The notes under the pieces were generated by a model. The model was not told where the DNA came from and searched no databases. It was given only the letters and a program-made list of their open reading frames with translations. Both the position numbers and the translations under genes were made by a program. 10,810 bases of DNA, from contig JAOPVM010000151.1 of NCBI GenBank assembly GCA_025966215.1, forward strand, positions 1 to 10,810, in the 5' to 3' direction. Shown here one piece after another: positions 1 through 6,371 of this stretch. The stretch comes from Klenkia sp. (lineage in GTDB: Bacteria; Actinomycetota; Actinomycetes; Mycobacteriales; Geodermatophilaceae). Position 1 is the stretch's first letter. Each line of letters opens with the position of its first letter.

Positions 1-1
1 C

Positions 2-463
2 CTGACGAAGCGGGCTGCGGACGAGGTCGGTTTCTCCGACCTGGCTCCGCTGCTCAACGGCCCGACCGCGATCGCCTTCATCTCCGGCGACCCGGTGGAG
101 GCCGCCAAGGCCATCCGCGACTTCGCCAAGGCCAACCCGGCCCTGGTCGTCAAGGGCGGCGTCGTCGAGGGCCGCACGGTCGATGCCGCCGAGGTCACCC
201 GCCTCGCCGACGTCGAGTCCCGTGAGGTCCTGCTCGGCAAGCTGGCCGGCGCGATGAAGGGCAACCTCACCAAGGCCGCCGGGCTGTTCCAGGCCCCGCT
301 GTCGCAGGTCGCCCGGCTCGCTGCCGCGCTGCAGGAGAAGAAGGAGGCGGCCGGCGAGAGCCTGCCCGCCGCCGACGCTCCGGCTGCCGACGACGCATCT
401 GCTGCACCCACCACCCCCGACACGACCGACGCTGACGCCGCGCCCGCGGCCAGCGACGACTGA
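2..463 (+). CDS. rplJ: 50S ribosomal protein L10, 3' part (5' end outside window)
   Basis: L10 anchors L7/L12 dimers to the large ribosomal subunit and forms the base of the GTPase-stimulating stalk. The frame is already open at the left edge, so the gene is cut by the window. About 153 residues are visible and roughly the first 50-60 are missing, judged from my memory of mycobacterial L10. Recognisable L10 stretches are [11 protein letters not shown] at the edge, [37 protein letters not shown] and the L7/L12-binding end [13 protein letters not shown]. After that helix comes a tail of about 35 residues rich in Ala, Asp, Pro and Thr that ends in SDD. This makes the protein longer than typical L10 (about 165-180 residues). 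The TGA at 461-463 lies 16 nt before rplL, so the two are in one operon. Family assignment is near certain. A GTG at 95 in the same frame is internal and is not the start. Confidence 0.97.
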   Translation: MTKRAADEVGFSDLAPLLNGPTAIAFISGDPVEAAKAIRDFAKANPALVVKGGVVEGRTVDAAEVTRLADVESREVLLGKLAGAMKGNLTKAAGLFQAPLSQVARLAAALQEKKEAAGESLPAADAPAADDASAAPTTPDTTDADAAPAASDD

Positions 464-479
464 CCCAGAAGGAGACATC

Positions 480-863
480 ATGGCCAAGCTGTCCACGGAC
501 GAGCTGCTCGACGCTTTCAAGGAGATGACGCTCCTGGAGCTCTCTGACTTCGTCAAGGAGTTCGAGACCACCTTCGACGTCACCGCCGCCGCCCCGGTCG
601 CCGCTGCCGCCCCCGCGGCCGCCGGTGCCGCCCCCGAGGCCGCTGCCGAGCAGGACGAGTTCGACGTCGTCCTCGAGGCTGCCGGCGACAAGAAGATCCA
701 GGTCATCAAGGAGGTGCGCGCCCTCACGTCCCTCGGCCTCAAGGAGGCCAAGGACCTCGTCGACGGTGCGCCCAAGCCCGTCCTGGAGAAGGTCGCCAAG
801 GACGCTGCCGAGAAGGCCAAGGCCGCTCTCGAGGGCGCCGGCGCCACGGTGACCGTCAAGTAA
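480..863 (+). CDS. rplL: 50S ribosomal protein L7/L12
   Basis: This is the stalk protein, present in several copies on L10, that recruits and stimulates translational GTPases. The product has 127 residues, the usual length. Residues 1-33 are the helical dimerisation and L10-binding domain ([20 protein letters not shown]). Residues about 34-58 are an Ala/Pro-rich flexible hinge. Residues about 59-127 are the globular C-terminal domain, with [20 protein letters not shown], the highly conserved [17 protein letters not shown], and a TVTVK end. The ATG is set by a strong Shine-Dalgarno AGAAGGAG at 467-474, five bases upstream. The gene follows rplJ closely and is the last gene of the stalk operon: a strong hairpin begins 18 nt after the TAA. 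Codon use is that of a highly expressed gene (AAG, GAG and CTC dominate). Confidence 0.99.
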   Translation: MAKLSTDELLDAFKEMTLLELSDFVKEFETTFDVTAAAPVAAAAPAAAGAAPEAAAEQDEFDVVLEAAGDKKIQVIKEVRALTSLGLKEAKDLVDGAPKPVLEKVAKDAAEKAKAALEGAGATVTVK

Positions 864-881
864 CTGCACCACCCGCACCGC

Positions 882-921
882 CCACAGGGGCCGTCCTCCG
901 TCAGGGGGGCGGCCCCTGTGG
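882..921 (+). terminator. Strong hairpin at the end of the rplJ-rplL operon
   Basis: The arms CCACAGGGGCC (882-892) and GGCCCCTGTGG (911-921) pair perfectly over 11 bp. Pairing continues inward through 893-899 with 904-910, including two G-T wobbles. The result is an 18-bp stem closed by the tetraloop GTCA (900-903). It starts 18 nt after the rplL stop. No T-run follows, so it is not a textbook intrinsic terminator; U-poor stems of this kind are commonly proposed as terminators or 3'-end stabilisers in high-GC actinobacteria. Termination as opposed to mRNA 3'-end protection is inference. Confidence 0.75.
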
Positions 922-944
922 CGTCTCCCCGAGGGGTGAGACGC
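921..944 (+). terminator. Second hairpin, tandem to the first
   Basis: The arms GCGTCTC (921-927) and GAGACGC (938-944) are perfect complements over 7 bp, with further C-G pairing inside (for example 929-930 with 935-936). Base 921 is shared with the foot of the preceding hairpin, so the two stems abut or compete for that pair. There is no T-tract. It may back up termination of the stalk operon or insulate the mce promoter. The structure is plain in the sequence; the role is inferred. Confidence 0.5.
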
Positions 945-955
945 GGGCCACCTGA

Positions 956-983
956 TTGCCGTGACCCACGTAACCACTAACCT
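956..983 (+). promoter_or_regulatory. Candidate promoter of the mce operon
   Basis: TTGCCG at 956-961 resembles a -35 element (4 of 6 matches to TTGACA). TAACCT at 978-983 fits the loose TAnnnT -10 pattern, with a 16-bp spacer. The patch around 952-1008 is noticeably less GC-rich than its surroundings and lies just after the two hairpins, where a promoter for the next operon is expected. A start near position 990 would leave a leader of about 115 nt. Hexamer matches in such a GC-rich background are weak evidence, so only the location is moderately trusted. Confidence 0.35.
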
Positions 984-993
984 CCCTCTTCGT

Positions 994-1005
994 TACTCCC
1001 CAGTA
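994..1005 (+). promoter_or_regulatory. Palindrome, candidate repressor operator
   Basis: TACT-CCCC-AGTA is a perfect 4-4-4 inverted repeat just downstream of the candidate -10, where a bound repressor would block initiation. A wider inverted pair, GTAAC (970-974) and GTTAC (992-996), brackets the candidate -10 and shares bases with the left half-site. TetR-family repressors often bind short palindromes of this type, and mycobacterial mce operons are controlled by such local regulators (for example KstR at mce4). This site does not match the KstR motif as I remember it, no regulator gene is in the window, and the assignment is inferential. Confidence 0.35.
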
Positions 1006-1009
1006 GGAC

Positions 1010-1034
1010 GTGCGCCACCCTCCCGGTGGTGCAC
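1010..1034 (+). promoter_or_regulatory. Leader hairpin upstream of the Mkl-type ATPase
   Basis: GTGCGCCACC (1010-1019) pairs with GGTGGTGCAC (1025-1034) over 10 bp with one G-T wobble, around the 5-nt loop CTCCC. It lies in the presumed 5' untranslated leader, about 70 nt before the start codon. No T-run follows, so it does not look like an attenuator. It could stabilise the transcript or shape the leader. The stem is visible; function is unknown. Confidence 0.4.
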
Positions 1035-1090
1035 CGAGGCCGGGGCCCGCGACGGTGCGGGGCGCGACGGGGACCGGCAGCGTGGTCGGT

Positions 1091-1098
1091 GGAGGAGG
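1091..1098 (+). promoter_or_regulatory. Ribosome binding site that fixes the start of the ATPase
   Basis: GGAGGAGG lies six bases before the GTG at 1105 and is the strongest Shine-Dalgarno in the operon. It favours GTG 1105 over the in-frame GTG at 961. Starting at 961 would add 48 Arg/Gly/Pro-rich residues unlike any ABC ATPase N-terminus and would swallow the operator and leader hairpin. Confidence 0.8.
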
Positions 1099-1104
1099 TC
1101 GGAC

Positions 1105-2217
1105 GTGGGCGTCGCCGTGCACGTGGAGGGGCTCACGAAGTCCTTCGGCAGCCAGAACATCTGGTCCGACGTCACCTTGACGCTCCCGCCCGGGGAGATC
1201 TCGGTGATGCTCGGCCCGTCCGGCACGGGCAAGTCGGTGTTCCTGAAGTCCCTGGTGGGGTTGCTCAAGCCCGAGCGCGGCTCGATCGTCATGAGCGACA
1301 CCGACATCGTCACCTGCTCCGAGCGCCAGCTCTACGACGTCCGCCGGCTGTTCGGGGTGCTGTTCCAGGACGGCGCGCTGTTCGGGTCGATGAACCTCTA
1401 CGACAACGTCGCGTTCCCGCTGCGCGAGCACACCAAGAAGAGCGAGTCCGAGGTCCGGGCGATCGTGCGCGAGAAGATGGACATGGTCGGCCTGTCCGGG
1501 ACCGAGGGGAAGCTCCCCGGGGAGATCTCCGGCGGCATGCGCAAGCGCGCCGGCATCGCCCGCGCCCTCGTGCTCGATCCCGAGGTGATCCTCTTCGACG
1601 AGCCGGACTCCGGGCTGGACCCGGTGCGCGTGGCCTACCTCAACCAGCTGATCGTGGACCTCAACGCCCAGATCGACGCCACGTTCCTCATCGTCACCCA
1701 CGACATCGGCACCGCCCGCACCGTGCCGGACAACCTGGGCCTGCTCTTCCGGCGGCACCTGGCGATGTTCGGCCCGCGGGAGCAGCTGCTCACCAGTCAG
1801 GAGCCGGTCGTCCGGCAGTTCCTCAACGGTCGCCGCGAGGGCCCGATCGGGATGAGCGAGGAGAAGGACGTCGCCCAGGTCGAGGCCGAGATGGCCGCCC
1901 TGGAGGCCCGCGGGGGCGACCAGCACAACGGCGTGGGTCCCAAGGGTGCCTCCGGTGGCGAGGCGGTGCCCCCGCAGCTGGAGCCCACCCCCGGCCTGCC
2001 CGAGCGCAAGGCCGTCCGCCGCCGGCAGGAGCGGGTGGCCCGGATGCTGCACACCTACGACCCGATGACCGCCGACGCGATCCGGGCCAGCCTGCCCGCC
2101 GACCTCCTGGCGCTCGCCGACTCCGGCAGCTACACCCCGACCGCCGGGGCCGGCCGGGAGTGGCGCACCGAGGACGGCGCCGACCTGGTCGTGCCCGACC
2201 CGCGGGGCCGCTCGTGA
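1105..2217 (+). CDS. mkl: Mce transporter ATP-binding protein (Mkl/MceG type)
   Basis: This is a cytoplasmic ABC ATPase that powers the YrbE permease pair of an Mce lipid importer; the family is related to MlaF. The product has 370 residues. The Walker A motif GPSGTGKS is at 37-44, with the Q-loop Gln at 88 (LFQDGALF). The signature is SGGMR at 142-146, where Met replaces the usual Gln, as in the MlaF/Mkl group. Walker B VILFDE is at 161-166, followed by the D-loop SGLD at 169-172, and the H-loop His is 199 in VTHD. The fold ends near residue 250, after VVRQFLNGRREGPIGMSEEKD. A charged, Pro/Gly-rich tail of about 115 residues follows, typical of actinobacterial Mkl, which is longer than a bare ABC domain. 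GTG 1105 is chosen for its strong Shine-Dalgarno. The stop overlaps the next gene by 4 nt (GTGA at 2214-2217). In Mycobacterium the homologous mkl also lies near rplL but is separate from the mce operons; here it heads one. Confidence 0.95.
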   Translation: MGVAVHVEGLTKSFGSQNIWSDVTLTLPPGEISVMLGPSGTGKSVFLKSLVGLLKPERGSIVMSDTDIVTCSERQLYDVRRLFGVLFQDGALFGSMNLYDNVAFPLREHTKKSESEVRAIVREKMDMVGLSGTEGKLPGEISGGMRKRAGIARALVLDPEVILFDEPDSGLDPVRVAYLNQLIVDLNAQIDATFLIVTHDIGTARTVPDNLGLLFRRHLAMFGPREQLLTSQEPVVRQFLNGRREGPIGMSEEKDVAQVEAEMAALEARGGDQHNGVGPKGASGGEAVPPQLEPTPGLPERKAVRRRQERVARMLHTYDPMTADAIRASLPADLLALADSGSYTPTAGAGREWRTEDGADLVVPDPRGRS

Positions 2218-3035
2218 GCGCGACCCCCGGGGAGCGGCCGAAGGCGCCGGGGCTGCTCGACGGCCCGCTCTCCCCGCTGCGCCCGCTCAGGGCCAGCGGC
2301 AACCTCTTCGCCTTCGCCCTGGACGTCGTCCGGGCGGTGTTCCGGCGGCCCTTCCAGCTGCGTGAGTTCATCCAGCAGACCTGGTTCGTCGCCTCGGTGA
2401 CGATCCTGCCCACCGCGCTGGTCGCCATCCCGTTCGGCGCGGTGATCGCCCTGCAGCTGGGGTCGCTGACCCGCCAGCTGGGGGCGCAGTCCTTCACCGG
2501 TTCCGCGTCGGTGCTGGCGGTGCTGCGCGAGGCCAGCCCGATCGTCACCGCCCTCCTCATCGCCGGGGCCGGCGGTTCGGCGATCTGCGCCGACCTCGGA
2601 GCGCGCAAGATCCGCGACGAGATCGACGCGATGGAGGTGCTGGGCATCTCCCCGATCCAGCGCCTGGTCGTGCCGCGGGTGCTGGCCTCGATGCTGGTGG
2701 CGGTGCTGCTCAACGGGCTGGTGTCGGTCGTCGGCGTCACCGGCGGCTACTTCTTCAACGTGATCCTGCAGGGCGGGACACCGGGGGCCTACCTGGCCAG
2801 CTTCAGCGCGCTGGCCCAGGTCGAGGACTTCTGGTCCGGGGAGATCAAGGCGTTGGTCTTCGGGTTGATCGCCGGCATCGTGGCCTCCTACAAGGGCCTG
2901 CGCGCCGGAGGCGGGCCCAAGGGGGTCGGCGACGCGGTGAACCAGGCCGTCGTCATCACGTTCCTGCTGCTGTTCGCGATGAACTTCGTGATCACCGCGA
3001 TCTACTTCCAGCTCGTGCCGCCGAAGGGCCAGTGA
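2214..3035 (+). CDS. yrbEA: Mce-associated MlaE-family permease YrbEA
   Basis: This is an integral inner-membrane subunit that pairs with YrbEB to form the transmembrane part of the Mce importer and binds the ATPase below. The product has 273 residues, usual for the family. After a basic, Pro-rich start (residues 1-30) and an amphipathic segment (RRPFQLREFIQQTWFVASV), there are about five hydrophobic segments. The family motif IRDEIDAMEVLGISPI, with D135-E136-I137-D138, is the cytoplasmic coupling region of MlaE proteins. A conserved Gly-rich stretch, GLRAGGGPKGVGDAVNQAVV, is near the C-terminus. The GTG at 2214 shares GTGA with the ATPase stop. A weak purine patch (GGGG at 2204-2207) precedes it, so translation probably depends on reinitiation. 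Family assignment is secure; the A label comes from gene order. Confidence 0.95.
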   Translation: MSATPGERPKAPGLLDGPLSPLRPLRASGNLFAFALDVVRAVFRRPFQLREFIQQTWFVASVTILPTALVAIPFGAVIALQLGSLTRQLGAQSFTGSASVLAVLREASPIVTALLIAGAGGSAICADLGARKIRDEIDAMEVLGISPIQRLVVPRVLASMLVAVLLNGLVSVVGVTGGYFFNVILQGGTPGAYLASFSALAQVEDFWSGEIKALVFGLIAGIVASYKGLRAGGGPKGVGDAVNQAVVITFLLLFAMNFVITAIYFQLVPPKGQ

Positions 3036-3037
3036 CG

Positions 3038-3907
3038 ATGGCCCTCCTCTCACCCGTCGACCGGGTCAAGGTGCGCACCCGGCGGATCGTGCGCACGGTC
3101 TACCGCCGTCCGCTGACCACGCTGGACGACCTCGGCGACCAGCTCGGCTTCTACGGCCGTGCGCTGGCCTGGACCCCCCGCACGCTCAAGCGCTACAAGC
3201 GCGAGACGTTCCGGCTGCTGGCCGAGGTCAGCTTCGGCACCGGCGCGCTGGCGGTCATCGGCGGCACCGTGGGCGTCATCGCCTTCCTGTCCTTCTTCAC
3301 CGGCACCGAGGTCGGCCTGCAGGGCTACGCCGCGCTGGACCAGCTGGGCACCTCGGCGTTCACCGGGTTCCTCTCCGCCTACTTCAACACCCGCGAGATC
3401 GCCCCGCTGGTCGCCGGGCTCGCGCTGTCGGCCACCGTGGGCTGCGGGTTCACCGCCCAGATCGGCGCGATGCGGATCAACGAGGAGATCGACGCCCTCG
3501 AGGTCATGGGCGTGCCCTCGCTGCCCTTCCTGGTCACCACCCGCATCGTCGCGGGCTTCGTCGCCGTGATCCCGCTGTACGTGATCGGCCTGCTCACCAG
3601 CTTCTTCGCCACCCGCACGATCACCACGGTGGTCTACGGGCAGTCCCCGGGCACCTACGACCACTACTTCAACCTCTTCCTGCCCCCGCAGGACGTGCTG
3701 TGGTCCTTCCTCAAGGTGCTGGTCTTCAGCGTCGTGATCATCCTGAGCCACTGCTACTACGGCTACCGCGCCGGTGGCGGTCCGGCGGGGGTGGGTCTGG
3801 CGGTGGGCCGGGCCGTCCGCTTCTCGATCGTGGCGGTGATGGTCATCGACCTGTTCCTGTCCCTGGCCATCTGGGGCTCCACGACGACGGTGAGGATCGC
3901 AGGATGA
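3038..3907 (+). CDS. yrbEB: Mce-associated MlaE-family permease YrbEB
   Basis: This is the second transmembrane subunit of the importer, paralogous to the preceding gene. The product has 289 residues from ATG 3038. The N-terminus is basic (VKVRTRRIVRTVYRRP), then LLAEVSFGTGALAVIGGTVG enters the membrane region. NEEIDALEVMGVPSLPFLV, with E149-E150-I151-D152, is the MlaE coupling motif. YRAGGGPAGVGLAVGRAV matches the Gly-rich segment of YrbEA. Two starts are possible. ATG 3038 lies 2 nt past the upstream stop with GAAGGG (3023-3028) nine bases away. GTG 3032 overlaps the upstream stop by 4 nt and adds two residues, but its spacing of 3 nt is poor. The stop overlaps mceA as ATGA (3904-3907). Confidence 0.95.
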   Translation: MALLSPVDRVKVRTRRIVRTVYRRPLTTLDDLGDQLGFYGRALAWTPRTLKRYKRETFRLLAEVSFGTGALAVIGGTVGVIAFLSFFTGTEVGLQGYAALDQLGTSAFTGFLSAYFNTREIAPLVAGLALSATVGCGFTAQIGAMRINEEIDALEVMGVPSLPFLVTTRIVAGFVAVIPLYVIGLLTSFFATRTITTVVYGQSPGTYDHYFNLFLPPQDVLWSFLKVLVFSVVIILSHCYYGYRAGGGPAGVGLAVGRAVRFSIVAVMVIDLFLSLAIWGSTTTVRIAG

Positions 3908-5337
3908 GCCGGGGCAGGGGCGCCGTCGTCCGGCAGCGGTTGCAGGGCCTGGCCTTCCTGGTGGTCATCGCGCTGCTGCTGGGTCTCGCCGTCGCGACCT
4001 ACCAGAAGGCGTTCAGCGGCGCGGTCACCGTGACGCTGCAGACGGACTCGATCGGCAACCAGCTGCAGACCGCCAGCGACGTGAAGGTGCGCGGGGTGAT
4101 CGTGGGCGAGGTGCGCGCCGTGCGGGCCACCGCGGACGGCGCGGAGATCGAGCTGGCCATCCAGCCCGAGCACCTGGCCCAGATCCCGGCCAACGTCGGC
4201 GCCCGGCTGCTGCCCAAGACCCTGTTCGGTGAGCGGTTCGTCGCCCTGCAGCTGCCCGAGGCGCCGACGGCGGAGCGGCTGGCCGAGGGCGACGTCATCC
4301 CGCAGGACCGCAGCGAGAACGCCATCGAGCTCGAGCGGGTGATCGACGACCTGCTCCCGCTGCTGCAGGCCGTCGACCCCGCCGACCTCTCCTACACCCT
4401 GGGCGCCGTCGCCGACGCGCTGCGCGGCCGCGGGGACCTGCTGGGGCAGAACCTGGCCGACACCGGCGCCTACGTGGGGGAGCTCACCACCGTGCTGCCC
4501 GAGCTGCAGGCCGACGTCTCGCTGCTGGCCGACGTCGCCGACACCTACGCCGCCGCCGCCCCGGACCTGCTGGCGGTGCTGGACGACCTGTCGGTCACCG
4601 CGTCCACGGTGACCGACCAGGCCGAGCAGCTGCGCCGCACCTTCACCGTGGTGGGCGGGTCGGCGCAGACCGCGGCCGGCTTCCTGACCGACAACGAGGA
4701 CGCCCTCATCCAGCTCGCTGCCGGCTCCCGGCCGGTGCTGGGCCTGTTCGCCCGGTACTCCCCGGAGTACCCGTGCCTGCTCGACGGGCTGACCCGCTTC
4801 AACCCGCTGATCAGCGAGGCCTTCGGCGCGGACGGCGACCCGTCGTTGAACCTGGACCTGACGGTCACCCTCCCGCCGCGCAACCCGTACGCCCCGGGCG
4901 ACCAGCCCGCCTACGACGACGTCTCCGGGCCGGACTGCCGGGGCCTGGGCGACATCGACGGGATCATCGCGGCCGCGGCCCGGGGCGAGTACTACTGCCC
5001 GGCCCCGCCGCTGGACGGCGTGGACTCCGCCGACAACCCGGTCAGCGGCAACCCGCGCTGCCTGGGTGGCACCGGACCGACCGACATCCCCGGCGGGGAC
5101 ACCCGGACCGGGCGCGAGGGCACCGGGTCCGGCACCGACCTGTCGCTGGCCTCCGCGTTCCCGTCCGGGCTCACCGACGGCGGCGGCAGCGGGGGACTGG
5201 CCGGGAGCAGTGGGGAGCTGGACTTCGTGCGGAACCTGCTGGGCTACCAGACCGGCACCGACCCGGCCGAGGTCTCCGACCTGGCGGCGTCGTCGATGGC
5301 CCCGGTCCTGCGCGGGACGCAGGTGATGGTGCCGTGA
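3904..5337 (+). CDS. mceA: Mce family protein MceA
   Basis: This is the first of six paralogous Mce subunits, anchored in the membrane and facing outward, that form a lipid-conducting heterohexamer on the YrbE pair. The product has 477 residues. A single N-terminal helix is at about 15-32. The MCE domain is at about 38-120, with DVKVRGVIVGEV at 59-70 and the closing VIPQDRS at 131-137. A long helical region lies at about 140-280. The MceA-type C-terminal domain follows, with conserved EYPCLLDGL and NPYAPGDQPAYDDVSGPDC. Cysteines are 291, 345, 365 and 386, all outside the membrane. The last 90 residues or so are rich in Gly, Ser and Thr, apart from a final ordered-looking DFVRNLLGYQ. The ATG overlaps the yrbEB stop; GGTGAGG at 3889-3895 is a fair ribosome binding site. 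The start of mceB overlaps by 4 nt. Confidence 0.95.
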   Translation: MSRGRGAVVRQRLQGLAFLVVIALLLGLAVATYQKAFSGAVTVTLQTDSIGNQLQTASDVKVRGVIVGEVRAVRATADGAEIELAIQPEHLAQIPANVGARLLPKTLFGERFVALQLPEAPTAERLAEGDVIPQDRSENAIELERVIDDLLPLLQAVDPADLSYTLGAVADALRGRGDLLGQNLADTGAYVGELTTVLPELQADVSLLADVADTYAAAAPDLLAVLDDLSVTASTVTDQAEQLRRTFTVVGGSAQTAAGFLTDNEDALIQLAAGSRPVLGLFARYSPEYPCLLDGLTRFNPLISEAFGADGDPSLNLDLTVTLPPRNPYAPGDQPAYDDVSGPDCRGLGDIDGIIAAAARGEYYCPAPPLDGVDSADNPVSGNPRCLGGTGPTDIPGGDTRTGREGTGSGTDLSLASAFPSGLTDGGGSGGLAGSSGELDFVRNLLGYQTGTDPAEVSDLAASSMAPVLRGTQVMVP

Positions 5338-6371
5338 GGGGCCTGACCGCACCGATCGTCAAGTTGATCGTCTTCGCGATGGTCACGATCCTGGCCAGCT
5401 ACGTGCTGCTGGCGACGATCACCAACGCCGGGTACGGCGACCAGACCGCCTACCGGGCGCAGTTCGCCGACGTGGCCGGTCTCGTCGAGGGCGACGAGAT
5501 CCGCATCGCGGGGGTGCGGGTCGGTCAGGTGACCTCCATCGGGCTGTCCGACGACGTGGAGCGACCGGTCGCCGAGGTCGGGCTCGAGGTGGAGTCCGGG
5601 GTCGGGCTGCCGGCCGGGGTCCAGGCCACCATCCGCTACCGCAACCTGGTCGGTCAGCGCTACGTCGCACTGACCGAGGGCGAGGGCTCCGCCGGTCGCA
5701 CGCTGGCAGCCGGTGACCTCATCCCGCTGGAGCAGACCACGCCGGCGTTGGACCTCACCGCGCTCTTCGGCGGGTTCCAGCCGCTGTTCCAGGCGCTGAG
5801 CCCCGACGACGTCAACCGGCTGTCCTACGAGTTGATCCAGGTCTTCCAGGGCGAGGGCGGGACCATCCAGAGCCTGCTGGACCACGTCGCGTCCCTCACC
5901 GGGTCGCTGGCCGACCAGGATGCGGTGATCGGCAGCGTGATCGACAACCTGAACAGCGTCGTGGGCACACTCGCCGCCCGCGACCAGCAGCTGAGCGGGC
6001 TGGTGGTCTCGCTGCAGCAGTTCGTCAGCGGGCTGGCCGCCGACCGCGACTCGATCTTCGACTCCCTGCAGACCGTCGACACCCTCGCGGTCACGACGTC
6101 GCAGTTCCTCACCGACGCCCGGCCGCCGCTGGCCGCCGACATCGCCGCCCTCGGTGACCTGTCGACCAACCTGGCCGACAGCGGCGACGTGCTGGAGGAC
6201 TTCCTGCAGCTGGCCCCGGTCAAGACCGACCTGCTGACCCGCACCGCCGTCAACGGCAGCTGGTTCAACTTCTACCTGTGCTCGGCGTCCGGCATGGTCT
6301 CCCTGCCGGTGGTCGGTGAGGCGCAGCTGCCCCCGGGCGGCACGGCCAACGGATCGGCGGGGTGCAGCTGA
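5334..6371 (+). CDS. mceB: Mce family protein MceB
   Basis: This is the second Mce subunit of the hexamer. The product has 345 residues. A membrane helix is at about 8-28 (IVKLIVFAMVTILASYVLLA). The MCE domain is at about 38-115, with IRIAGVRVGQV at 56-66 and LIPLEQT at 129-135. The long helical region that follows carries repeated hydrophobic/Gln/Asp patterns typical of the tube-forming helices. The end carries NGSWFNFYLC and a terminal AGCS, giving cysteines 316 and 344. GTG 5334 overlaps the mceA stop in GTGA, and AGGTGA at 5321-5326 is a usable ribosome binding site. The stop is joined to mceC by TGATG (1-nt overlap). Confidence 0.94.
   Translation: MRGLTAPIVKLIVFAMVTILASYVLLATITNAGYGDQTAYRAQFADVAGLVEGDEIRIAGVRVGQVTSIGLSDDVERPVAEVGLEVESGVGLPAGVQATIRYRNLVGQRYVALTEGEGSAGRTLAAGDLIPLEQTTPALDLTALFGGFQPLFQALSPDDVNRLSYELIQVFQGEGGTIQSLLDHVASLTGSLADQDAVIGSVIDNLNSVVGTLAARDQQLSGLVVSLQQFVSGLAADRDSIFDSLQTVDTLAVTTSQFLTDARPPLAADIAALGDLSTNLADSGDVLEDFLQLAPVKTDLLTRTAVNGSWFNFYLCSASGMVSLPVVGEAQLPPGGTANGSAGCS

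Noticed and set aside
577..653. GCC-rich repetitive stretch in rplL
   Set aside because: It is the normal Ala/Pro-rich flexible hinge of L7/L12, not a repeat element.
961..1104. Possible 48-residue N-terminal extension of the ATPase from GTG 961
   Set aside because: The extension is Arg/Gly/Pro-rich, unlike any ABC ATPase N-terminus, has no ribosome binding site and would cover the operator and leader hairpin. GTG 1105 has GGAGGAGG six bases upstream.
901..2052. Long open frame on the - strand opposite the intergenic region and the ATPase gene, with similar long - strand frames at 3763-5352 and 6778-8298
   Set aside because: They are mirror frames of strongly coding + strand genes in very GC-rich DNA. 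Their translations are low-complexity (Gly, Arg, His, Gln, Val) with no recognisable motif, while the + strand reads as known proteins throughout.
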